The position numbers and the translations under genes are program-made. Below the pieces are notes generated by a model, which saw nothing but the letters and a program-made list of their open reading frames with translations, did not search any database and was not told where the DNA came from. 64,000 nucleotides of DNA from Calocera cornea HHB12733 (Eukaryota; Basidiomycota; Dacrymycetes; Dacrymycetales; Dacrymycetaceae), in the NCBI GenBank assembly GCA_001632435.1, contig KV423963.1, forward strand, positions 8,592 to 72,591, written 5' to 3'. Positions 1-8,436 of this stretch are shown here, one piece after another; the stretch's first letter is position 1; each line of letters begins with the position of its first letter.

Positions 1-1636
1 TGAGTTCGTGAAGGGGGCGGGCAATTCGGGAAAAGTCGCGGATGAATCGCCTGTAGAAGTTGCAGAAGCCCACGAAGCTCTGTACTTCGGTCACATTCGT
101 GGGGGTCGGCCAGTCTCGTACACCCGAGACCTTGATCGGGTCCATCTCGACTTGACCTTCGGATATGACTAGCCCGAGGTAGTCGATCTTGGCCCGATTA
201 AACTCACATTTTTCGGGCTTAAGGTAAAGTCGGTGGTTTTGGAGGGTTTCGAGAACTCTTCGGACCGTTCGTCGGTGGGACTCGTGATCTTCGGTAAAGA
301 TCAGAATGTCATCCATGTACACCACCACTGTGCCTTCATCAATCAGAGGCTTAAAGATGTCGTTCATCATTGTCTGGAAGGTGCTGGGACTGTTGACCAG
401 GCCGAAAAACATCACGAGTGGCTCGAACAGGCCCCGATTTGTCCGAAAGGCTGCCTTGTACTCGTCCCCTTCTCGGATCCGAATATTGTTGTATCCCCAC
501 CGAATATCAAGCTTGGTGAACACCGAGGCGTTCCGAAGTTTGTTGATGAGGTCCAAGATCAGTGGAATCGGGTACCGATTCTTGATAGTGATCTCGTTTA
601 GGCGCCGATAATCCTGAACAAGCCGAAGCGTCCCGTCTTTCTTCTTAACAAAGAAGACTGGAGCCCCAAAGGGCGACTTCGAGGGACGAATACGTCCATT
701 CGCAAGGTTCTCGTGAAGGAAAGCATCGAGTTCGCTTTGTTCGGTGACCGAAAGCGGGTAGACCTTTGAACTTCGTGGCTCCACGTCCGATTTCAGCTCA
801 ATTGCGTGGTCCCATGGCCGATGTTCGGGAAGTCGGTCAAAAGCCTTCTTTGAGAACACATCCTCGTAGTCTCGGTACTCTTTGGGTACCAGCTCGTCAA
901 AGGTGTGTGATGTCGTGTCTTGCTCATGGTGTTCGGATGCCAATTGGGTTGCTACACTGGAGGTGGCCCGTATTCGCTCTTCCCTCGGGCCAATGAACTT
1001 GAGAAACACCCGATCACCTGGGCCTCGTGGCACCTCGGGCTTTGTTTCATACTCGGTATCCGAGGCATCATCTTCGGTTCCAGTGAGGATTGGTGAAGTC
1101 CGAGTTTGGCGCTTTCGGAGTGCCTGCTTGTGCCGAAGGGCACGAATCTTCACCGGGCAGTCACTCGGGCAGCGAGTAAGGGTGATTCGTCCCGTTGTCC
1201 AGTCAATCTCGGGGTTGTGTCGGACCAGCCAGGGGTGTCCCAAAATGACCTCCTTGTAACCCAGTTGAGTGATGTGAAAGACTGCCTTCTCGGTGTGTTC
1301 GCCATATTGGATCACTAAGTCGGTGACCTCGGTAATGGCTCCATTCCGATTTGGGGTTCCGTCCACGTTATAGACCGGGCTCGCCCGAGGTAGCTTACGA
1401 GTCGTCAGATTCAGATGCCGAGCCCAGTCACTGTCAATAAATAGGCCCGTTGCGCCCGAGTCAAGTAGGGCTCGGGTTTTGAATGTCCGACCCGTGTCGA
1501 GTGTTCGTAGTTCAATCGTGAGTTCGGTTTTCCTCCTCAAGTCATTTGACCGAATGAGATGAGTCGGGCCAAATTCGGGGTTTGCCGTCGATGTCAGCAC
1601 ATTTGGTACGAGTTTCGGATCCTCGGACAAGGTCAT
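1..1636 (-). CDS. pol: Retrotransposon Pol (protease-reverse transcriptase), 3' part outside window
   Basis: The frame is open from about 1660 down to base 1; the first in-frame ATG is at 1636. The aspartic protease motif LLDSGATG is encoded around 1451-1466 (DSGA at 1451-1462). The reverse transcriptase includes DGTLRLVQDYRRLN, a DIRWGYNN segment and the catalytic YMDD at 308-319. After it come YLGLVIS and a CNFYRRFI segment typical of the RT-RNase H linker, which runs off the window. No frameshift or stop was seen. Gag ends at 1737, about 77 nt before this frame opens. There is therefore no gag-pol overlap, and the in-frame continuation of gag meets another stop quickly, so simple readthrough would not fuse them. 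Translation may use internal initiation, or a short intron could join the frames. Confidence 0.93.
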   Translation of the reverse strand, partial: MTLSEDPKLVPNVLTSTANPEFGPTHLIRSNDLRRKTELTIELRTLDTGRTFKTRALLDSGATGLFIDSDWARHLNLTTRKLPRASPVYNVDGTPNRNGAITEVTDLVIQYGEHTEKAVFHITQLGYKEVILGHPWLVRHNPEIDWTTGRITLTRCPSDCPVKIRALRHKQALRKRQTRTSPILTGTEDDASDTEYETKPEVPRGPGDRVFLKFIGPREERIRATSSVATQLASEHHEQDTTSHTFDELVPKEYRDYEDVFSKKAFDRLPEHRPWDHAIELKSDVEPRSSKVYPLSVTEQSELDAFLHENLANGRIRPSKSPFGAPVFFVKKKDGTLRLVQDYRRLNEITIKNRYPIPLILDLINKLRNASVFTKLDIRWGYNNIRIREGDEYKAAFRTNRGLFEPLVMFFGLVNSPSTFQTMMNDIFKPLIDEGTVVVYMDDILIFTEDHESHRRTVRRVLETLQNHRLYLKPEKCEFNRAKIDYLGLVISEGQVEMDPIKVSGVRDWPTPTNVTEVQSFVGFCNFYRRFIRDFSRIARPLHEL

Positions 1637-1736
1637 GGGGGTTTCATGGGAAACTCCATTTCATTGCCCGAATCCTCAATACTCAGAACCGAATACCGAT
1701 TGGTCAGCCGAACAGTGCTGTTGTTCGCCGACCTCT

Positions 1737-2789
1737 TCAAAAATCCTGCTCCAAAGTCTCCGCCTTTGGCTTAGTTGTGCCATTCGGGTCCTCTCGGAGT
1801 TTGGCAATCTCCTTGGCCACAAGACTTCGGAGGTCTTCAAAGTCCACAGCCCGAATCTGCTGTTTGTCGGGACAGTCTCGGGAGAGGTGGCCGAATTTGC
1901 GGCAGTTGAAGCACCGAATGCGGGCGAGTCGGGCGGATCGGTCTACATCCATGGGTTCTCCCATATGGAGGCCCCCTGTGGAGACCGAAGGACCCATGTT
2001 TGTAGTACGAACTTCCGACCTTGGGGTGTAGGTCGGGGCAGGCTTCTTGGTTGGGGCCGAGGTCGGGGTATTCTTCCTCCGAGCCTCGAGTTTTCGCCAT
2101 TGGTAGTCGAATCGGGCCGAGTACTTGTACCAGTCTTCCAATGACTCGGGCATCTCGGGTAACGAGTAGATCTTTTCGACAATGGCACGGTGAAGTCCTT
2201 GTTCGAACTTCTCGATATGCGCGATTTCGTCATACTTCGTCCGAGCTGCCAGTTCCTTGAAGGCCATGATGTACTCTTCGGCCGATTTCGTACCTTGGGT
2301 GAGCGAGTCCATGCGAAGTTGGGCCGTTGCACCAGGGTCGGGATCCGAAAACGTGTTTCGGAGTGCTGTCATGAAGTCGGACCAGGTGTTATAGATAGGC
2401 AGGAGTTTGTTTGCCTGTTCGTCTATAACTCGGTCTGCCCATTCACCAGCAGTTCCGCCTTTCATGTACGAGAGGGCGAAGTTGATCCGATCTTGGTCTG
2501 TTCGGAACTCACTCGGGCGAGCAGTGATATACAGCTTGAGTTGTCGGATGAATGTCAGGGTTTTCACCCGATTGCCGTCGAATACATCCGGGGTTGCCAT
2601 CTTCGGACCTTTCAGACCATTGTTCATGGGGATCGTGACTTGGATGGGAGTGGGGTTCGCAAGTCGGGCTGCTTCGGCCTCACGAAGTCGGTTGACTTCG
2701 GCCAGGAGCACCTGAACTTGCTGTTCTAGGGTGAGGGGGATAGTAGTCGGTTCCGAAGTTGGCTGTTCGCCGTTGTTCGGATACGACAT
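1737..2789 (-). CDS. gag: Retrotransposon Gag nucleocapsid-type protein
   Basis: A 350-residue open frame starting at the ATG at 2789, about 45 nt inside the primer-binding site. The central part carries a retrotransposon-gag domain with WADRVIDE and FEQGLHRAIVEKIYSL-like segments. Near the C-terminus is one CCHC zinc knuckle, CFNCRKFGHLSRDC, spaced C-x2-C-x4-H-x4-C, expected to bind the element RNA during particle assembly. The N-terminal region is rich in Gln/Leu/Glu and could form a coiled coil. The length is usual for Ty3/gypsy Gag. Neighbours are the LTR upstream and pol downstream in a different frame. Confidence 0.93.
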   Translation of the reverse strand: MSYPNNGEQPTSEPTTIPLTLEQQVQVLLAEVNRLREAEAARLANPTPIQVTIPMNNGLKGPKMATPDVFDGNRVKTLTFIRQLKLYITARPSEFRTDQDRINFALSYMKGGTAGEWADRVIDEQANKLLPIYNTWSDFMTALRNTFSDPDPGATAQLRMDSLTQGTKSAEEYIMAFKELAARTKYDEIAHIEKFEQGLHRAIVEKIYSLPEMPESLEDWYKYSARFDYQWRKLEARRKNTPTSAPTKKPAPTYTPRSEVRTTNMGPSVSTGGLHMGEPMDVDRSARLARIRCFNCRKFGHLSRDCPDKQQIRAVDFEDLRSLVAKEIAKLREDPNGTTKPKAETLEQDF

Positions 2790-2833
2790 CGTACTAAATC
2801 GGAATTTGTCGGTTTGGCAGGGTTGTTAAGGTG

Positions 2834-2844
2834 AGATCTGATCT
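2834..2844 (-). other. Primer-binding site, self-priming type
   Basis: On the minus strand this reads AGATCAGATCT, two bases inside the LTR end. It does not begin with TGG as tRNA-type sites do. It is the exact reverse complement of AGATCTGATCT at 3120-3110, the predicted first 11 nt of the element RNA. Pairing of an 11-nt RNA 5' end to the priming site is the established self-priming mode of Tf1 and its relatives. Confidence 0.75.
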
Positions 2845-3109
2845 TCTGTGAGGGCACACAGTCTAGCAAGGCTGCCGACTAAACCCGACGGAGTCGAAGA
2901 GACCGAAGACGAGGGATTCGGGGGAGGTCGTGGCTGACAGTATCCAAGAACCAACCAATTGTACCCTTCGTAAGTCCAACTAGGAGATACGTGAGACGTC
3001 AAAGGTAGTTCGGATGAAGCAAGCAGAGTTCGGAGAGAGTTCGGATGTTCGGAGTGGGAGGACGGATGTGATGACCAGGCTTTCTCACAAGACTATGGAG
3101 ATTCCTCAG

Positions 3110-3155
3110 AGATCAGATCTAAGGAGAAGCTACCGAAGCTACTGAGGTTTATATA
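3110..3155 (-). promoter_or_regulatory. LTR core promoter: TATA box and predicted transcription start
   Basis: TATATAAA lies at 3155-3148 on the minus strand. A start at 3120 is 35 bp downstream of its first base, a normal TATA-to-start distance, and puts AGATCTGATCT at the very 5' end of the RNA. The start site is inferred from this spacing and its complementarity to the priming site. Confidence 0.7.
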
Positions 3156-3462
3156 CAAGTATATGATCACAGCCTCAGTTTCTCCTGAAATGCCAAGGTG
3201 AGACCCGACACTGCCCAGGACACAGCCAAGGCATAGCCCACACAGCCAAAGCATAGCCAAGTGGGCACTGCCTTACCCAAGCCTGTACCAAGTATCTGAA
3301 GGTTTATGCCAAAGGTGCGACTTTGTAACCAAAGACCTGAATGCGGAGCCAAGTTCTGGGGAACTGTTGAAGGTGGTCAAAGGTGTCCGAGTGTTGCAAG
3401 GTCATGCCCGAGTTGGCCAAACTTGGTGTCCCCTGACACATTTTCAAAAATCGGTTGCCCTT

Positions 3463-3640
3463 GGTTGCCCTTGGTTGCCTACAGCAACAACAGCTCCACC
3501 AAGGCAACTCTCTACCTTCCCTCCCCTCTTATCATCATCTGGCAACTCACACCTTGGTTGCTCCTGGTTGCCTACAGTGACAGCAGCTCCACAAGGGTGA
3601 TTTCTCAACTTGACCCCTCCCCTTATTGTCAGTGGTGACC
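3463..3640. repeat. 93-bp imperfect direct duplication in U3
   Basis: Two copies starting at 3463 and 3556 share GGTTGCCTACAG, CAGCTCCAC and a following pyrimidine-rich tract. They lie in the part of the LTR upstream of the TATA box, where repeated elements often act as enhancers. The enhancer role is only an inference. Confidence 0.65.
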
Positions 3641-3837
3641 CTGCATTGTTGGGTTGTGTTGGCACATGTGACTGGTCGCAACATGGCGTCTAGCCTGCAA
3701 TTGGATGCCAGACCCTCTCATTGGGTTGCGATGTAGGCAGCACATGTTGCCGTTACCACTGACTCCCTTATCACTGACTGACCGCCTTGTTAGGATCTGT
3801 TGCCCTCACAGGTGTAGGAGTACAAACAGAGCATGAA

Positions 3838-4116
3838 TCAGTGAATATCCCCTGAAGGCCTGGTATGGGTTAGTGAATCACCTGGAACTTGGATGGAGCA
3901 ATACCAGTCTTGTGTTAGCTTGAACTTGGTGATATTTTGACGGACTGAGGCAGGGCTGATACCAAGGATCTGAGCAATTTCAGATGAGGAACAGCCTTGT
4001 TCATGCAGGAGAATGACCCAGGTGCGCATGGTGGGAGTGCAGAAAGTGTACTGGCAAGTGTGGTTGTGTGTGGGTGTTGCAGGCGGGCTGGACATGTGGG
4101 AAGGTGTGGATGTCAC
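3838..4116 (-). pseudogene. Tc1/mariner-type transposase N-terminal fragment (HTH)
   Basis: An open frame of 92 residues contains WVILLHEQGCSSSEIAQIL followed by GISPASVRQNI, a helix-turn-helix of the kind at the N-terminus of Tc1/mariner transposases and related homeodomain-like proteins. Real transposases of this class run to more than 300 residues with a DDE/D catalytic core, which is absent here. The frame stops 27 bp from the LTR end at 3810, so the retrotransposon may have landed in or beside an older DNA transposon, whose remainder would then lie left of the window. Family assignment rests on the HTH alone. Confidence 0.5.
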
Positions 4117-4513
4117 TCTGAGGGGCTAACCAATGAGGTTTTATATGTGCAAAAGTGCTCACAACTGATTGTAGACGTGGTCACATCTCCATACATTACA
4201 CAACGAGTCAATACATGAGGGCCTCGTGACCGGCCAGTACTTTTCTAGACGGCATAGCATGGTCAAATTTTCTGCAGCCTGGTCCGTGTACTTCCATATC
4301 ACTCTTGAGCAATCACTGATTGATTCACTCTAATCAACCCAGGCTAGCAGAGGAAGATTTAAGGAGCACGGACTGCTGGACGTTGCAAACACCCCTGCAA
4401 CGGACACCTGCTCATTACTTGTGCGCGCAACTGTAGACAAACAAGTTCCTTGCCAGCGCTGAGCGACGAGCGTTGGTGATGCCCGTGCGTGATTGTTGGC
4501 CACTGACTATATT

Positions 4514-4548
4514 GTCAACTGTCAACTGTCAACTGTCAACTGTCGACT
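4514..4548. repeat. Heptanucleotide microsatellite (GTCAACT)n
   Basis: Four perfect GTCAACT units are followed by one GTCGACT unit. No function is evident. Confidence 0.9.
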
Positions 4549-4631
4549 GTCGGCCGCTGGCTGTTTGTACTCAGAAGGGTCTAGATATACACAACAGATG
4601 TCCAGGAACCGAAAGTCTCTAACGTACCTCA

Positions 4632-4846
4632 TCATCGAGCGGGTCACCCCCATCGAGCGGGCCACGCCCTCATCCAGGTGGTTCCTGAAAAGTTTCAGCT
4701 CATCCGCAGACAGAACATATGTACCGCTCTCGACACCGTTGCGTCCGATTGTTCACATCCTTATCCAGCTCAGAGAGACAGCGTCAAGAAGTCGGCAATT
4801 GGCGATTGAATTGATGACCCGCGCAATAGGGTGACCCGCTCGATGA
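4632..4846. repeat. Fold-back / MITE-like sequence with 18-bp inverted ends
   Basis: TCATCGAGCGGGTCACCC at 4632-4649 is repeated as its exact reverse complement at 4829-4846. Weaker pairing continues inward for about 13 more bases. The roughly 215-bp unit has no coding capacity and lies 73 bp beyond the stop of the acyl-CoA synthetase gene. Size and structure fit a miniature inverted-repeat element, but no target duplication was recognised, so a chance or transcript-level hairpin remains possible. Confidence 0.45.
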
Positions 4847-4919
4847 AGTACTACCTTACAACCAAATACAACTCCAACTAAAAAAAACGAGCGTTGCAAC
4901 ATCAGCTATTGTATAGCCG

Positions 4920-7642
4920 CTAGAGCTTCGGCCCCGCAATGGCCGGCGCCTTCGCCGCCTTTGCCGGCTCCCCAAGAGCGTACAGCTCGTCGATCTGCTT
5001 GCGGTACCGCTCGAGAGCGGCCATCCTATGTCCCGTCTCATTAGCATATTGCGTTCTGCGTTATGCACGGCCCGCTGGGATATCGCCCAACAGCGAGGAA
5101 TGAGAGCCTGAGCCGCCGGGGAAGCGGGATATACTAGCGAAGAAAGGGAAGGGATAGGAAAGGGAGAGGTGGAGGGAGGGAAGGCGAACGCACCGCTTAA
5201 CCTTGAACGTCGCTGTCAGGATCCCATTCTCGATCGAGAACGGCTCCATGGCCACGTGCACACGCTTGACGCGCTCGAATCTGCCCCAGCAAAAACCGTC
5301 AGCAGCAGCCCACGCACAAGATTGGCCAAGCGGCGGACAGAAGGAAAGACGGGAGGACGCACCCCTTAAGTCTCTCCTGCTCTGCCTGCCGGTTCAGCAC
5401 CGCCATGATAGCGCTCACGACACGCTCGTCCGCCGCTGCCTTAGCCAGCCCCTCCGCGTCCGTCGCTTGCACCTCCCTACCCAGCACCCCACTCGCGAGC
5501 GCGGCAAACGCCGCCGGATCGGGCACGAGCACGCCGACGGTATAGCTCTGCGTGCCCTCTCCGTGCACGAACAGCTGCTGCACGAGCGGCAGTACCGCGT
5601 ACGCCGCCTCGACCTTCTCAAGCGCGACGTACTCGCCCTGGGCGAGCTTGACAATGTTCTTGACGCGGTCGATGATGCGCACGCGGCCGTAGCCGTCAAT
5701 GGTACCTATGTCGCCTGAGTGCAGCCAGCCGTCCGCATCGATCGCCGCGCGCGTGGTCGCTTCGTCTGTGGGGGCGTTAGCGCCAGGAAGGGTACCGGAG
5801 GGGGGAGAGAGGCACGTGCCGCGGTAGTAGCCCGAGGTGACGTTCGCTCCGCGCAGGCAGATCTCGCCCCGCGGGTTGGGCACGTCCGTTGCCCTGTACC
5901 CCATCTCGGGCACGTCCACGAGCTTGATCTCGTTCACACCGACGGGCCGGCCTATGCACCCTCCCGGCAGGGGGTCAAGCTCATACGAGCTTATCGCCGC
6001 GCCCGTGGACTCCGTCATCCCGTATCCCTGCGGCATCTCGCTCCCAAAGACGACCTTGAGGAAGTCGAGGACCTCGCCGCTCATTGGTGCCGCGCCGTTG
6101 GGGACGAGGTGCAGCTGTCCACCGAGGAGTGCCTGGACTTTGCGGAACACGAGCCGGTCCCAGAACGGGTGAGTGACCGAGCCTGTTTTATGAAGGTTTG
6201 CCAGTTTCTCCGTGACTGCGCGGCGGAAGAGCCGGCCCTTGAACCCCGGATCGGTGTAGGCGGGTTGCAGAGCCATATACAGACGGTTCAGGATGCGCGG
6301 CACGGCAGTCATGATCCATGGCTTGAGCAGGCGCGCGTCCTCCAGCAGTCGCAGCGGGTCGCCTGTCGAGAAACCGATGGCGAATCCTTGGGCGACCCCG
6401 GTTAGCTCCATCCCTCGCTGTGACACTGTGAGCCATTTGCCTGTCGGATATGGCTAATGAGTGGACGCACCTCGAAGACGTGCGCAAGGGGCAGGACAGA
6501 GAGCACGAGGGCATTATTCGGCGCGTCCCCGCAGGCGCCAACTAGCCATGCGTATATAGAAGTGACCATGTTCGCGTGTGTGATCACAACACCTATACCG
6601 GATTGGCGCATTTCCGCTCACCTGGGCAAACGAACTCACCTTTCGGCCGCCCTGTTGTGCCAGACGTGTACGATATCGTCGCCACGGCCTCTGGCTTGGG
6701 ATACCTGAATTCCCTCGGGTTCTCCCTTCCCAACTTCTCCACTGCACAGGGTATGTCAGCACGGGGCATCTAACATGGGAACGGACCGGCACACGGGAGA
6801 CAAGAGACATGATCTTGATGCCCTTCTCATTCCCCCACTTCTCGAACGAGCCGAGGCTGGTAGGATGCGGGTCATCCACACAGACGAGAACCTTCAGGCA
6901 CGGGCATTTCTCGCGGCCCAGGGAGACGAGGGCTTCCAAATGGTTTTGGGAGACGAACGCCAGCTGCAGGCCGGCGTGGTTGATGACGTACTCTGTCTGG
7001 GTGTGAGAGCTGGTCCGTTACATAGCTGTACAGTACCATACCGACGGCATCTGGACCGAGCGTATCGTACAGCGCGACACTGCATCGTCCGAAGCACATC
7101 AATGCGTTGTCCACCAGCTGCCATTCTGCGCACTCGTGTCAATTGCATTCACACTTGAAGGAAGCAAGCTCCAGGCACCAGGACAGTTCTTGGTCCATAT
7201 CCCCACAGTCTCGAGGCCCTGGTCGTTCTTCCCTACCAGCCCAGCCTCGTAGAGCAGCTCGATCCCGCTGCCAATGTCCTTTCTCCTCTTTGCTCCCTCC
7301 GCATACGTGATCCACTTGTACTCCGATGCGTACTCCACAGGCGACTCCTTCGTCGCGGGCTTGGTGACGGGAAGGTGCCCCAGCCAACGGTAGTTGTTCG
7401 GGTACCGCTTCAGGGCATAGTCGAGGATCGCGGGGACGGTCTTGAAGGGTAGGTCCGGGGAGTCGATGGTGATGAGCTCGGGTTGCGCAGTATTTCTGTA
7501 ATGTCCTGCGTCATCGTCAGAAGGCGCTCTGAATGTGAGAACTGTACACACCAGTCTGGGCGGGCTTCTTCGTAAATGGAACTTCGGCGGACTGCCGGCG
7601 AAACTCCACAGGGCGAGGCAGCGGGAATGAATAGTGTACCAT
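4920..7642 (-). CDS. Long-chain fatty acid-CoA ligase, copy 1
   Basis: Activates fatty acids with ATP and CoA to acyl-CoA. Exons: 7642-7552, 7505-7179, 7125-7042, 6992-6795, 6741-6640, 6592-6471, 6417-5820, 5765-5363, 5280-5194, 5025-4920, giving about 705 residues. Domain evidence: AMP-binding P-loop YTSGTTGRPKG at about residues 258-268, LPLAHVFE, YGMTEST, and the fatty-acyl-CoA synthetase signature DGWLHSGDIG followed by [18 protein letters not shown]. The start ATG is preceded by an in-frame TAG. The intron at 5819-5766 would use a GC donor; if unspliced the protein keeps 18 extra in-frame residues (723 aa). The C-terminus is PKL, at best a weak peroxisomal signal. The gene is a tandem paralogue of the next one, 794 bp apart on the same strand, and has an extra intron at NCPE/WQ. 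Substrate chain length cannot be told from sequence. Confidence 0.93.
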
Positions 7643-8436
7643 TCTGTACTACAGTGTCGAGCACGCGTGTTGTGGGCTGGTCTGCTGCTGTACAGGACGT
7701 TGCTGCTGTACAGGACGGTGCTTGTTGACCTCGTGAGCTATAAGAGGCATAGAGCAATGGATCAATGCCTCGCGATTGTGCACGCCTGCTGGACAGGGCG
7801 GAGCCCCAGGAACGTGTTACAGGCAGATCCTCCATTCTCCAGCGCCTCGGCAATGCTCAATACATTCCATCTTCCGGGGATTCTGAATGCGGTGTTTGAG
7901 GAGAGCTGAGGTTGAACATCCATTTCATTCGGGACCATCGATCTGATTTCAATAAAAACCGGACCCTATCCACTCGGCGACCTTGGCTTCTTGAATTTGT
8001 CAGCGTTTCAGCATGTTACATGAGCCTAGTAAGCATCCGCGGGAGCGCCCAAAGTCCGGTGGGTCCAAACCTATTAATACGATCTCATATCGTCTTGCCC
8101 TTGCGGTTACGATGTAGCCGGTGAATTATATTGACAACGGTAGGCGCCTTTCGTAATGAATTGTAGAGGTTGCCGACAGGCTCCCGTCCACTTGCCGGAG
8201 GCTTGCTCGACGGCGTGCACGAAGACCGGTTGCATTGTATACAGTAACTTAAGCTGACCACCGTATGAGTGATGACGTCTGCCCGACATACATATAAAGT
8301 GGGAAAACGGTGCGCGCGCGTGCGTGTGTGAAAGATCTGGTTTCGTATTATGATGGCTGTAGCGCTAGCTGTTCTATCCCCTATCCCCTCCCTCCTGCCT
8401 ACCACCACCATCCCGGCCAAGCCACCCGCCCGGTCG
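7643..8436. other. Intergenic region between tandem acyl-CoA synthetase genes
   Basis: About 800 bp containing the promoter of copy 1 and the 3' region of copy 2. Short duplicated bits (CTGCTGTACAGGACG twice near 7682-7712) are visible. No gene is supported. Confidence 0.6.

Larger units (their letters stand above)
1..3810 (-). mobile_element. LTR retrotransposon, Ty3/gypsy type with Tf1/sushi-like priming (truncated by window edge)
   Basis: Read on the minus strand the element runs LTR (3810-2847), primer-binding site (2844-2834), gag (2789-1737) and pol (from about 1636 to beyond base 1). The pol order seen is protease then reverse transcriptase. RNase H, integrase and the second LTR lie outside the window, so target-site duplications cannot be checked. 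The RT carries YMDD, and the connection region resembles other Ty3/gypsy elements. Gag, protease and RT frames are open without internal stops, and the LTR termini and internal signals are intact, which suggests a fairly young copy. The GC- and CGA-rich texture differs from the flanking DNA. Assignment to the Tf1/sushi branch rests on the self-complementary priming sites, not on a phylogeny. Confidence 0.93.
2847..3810 (-). repeat. Long terminal repeat (5' LTR of the element), 964 bp
   Basis: On the minus strand the repeat begins TGTGAGGGCA at 3810 and ends TGCCCTCACA at 2847. These are perfect 10-bp inverted ends with the canonical TG...CA termini. From the TATA box and predicted start at 3120, U3 is 3810-3121 and R-U5 is 3120-2847. 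The boundary was inferred from the inverted ends and adjacent priming site, because the partner LTR is outside the window. Two bases separate the CA end from the priming site, as is usual for integrase end processing. Confidence 0.85.
4117..4919. other. Intergenic stretch with small repeats
   Basis: No coding region is supported here. It holds the heptamer repeat at 4514-4548 and a fold-back structure at 4632-4846, each listed separately, and ends at the stop codon of the acyl-CoA synthetase gene on the minus strand. Confidence 0.6.
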
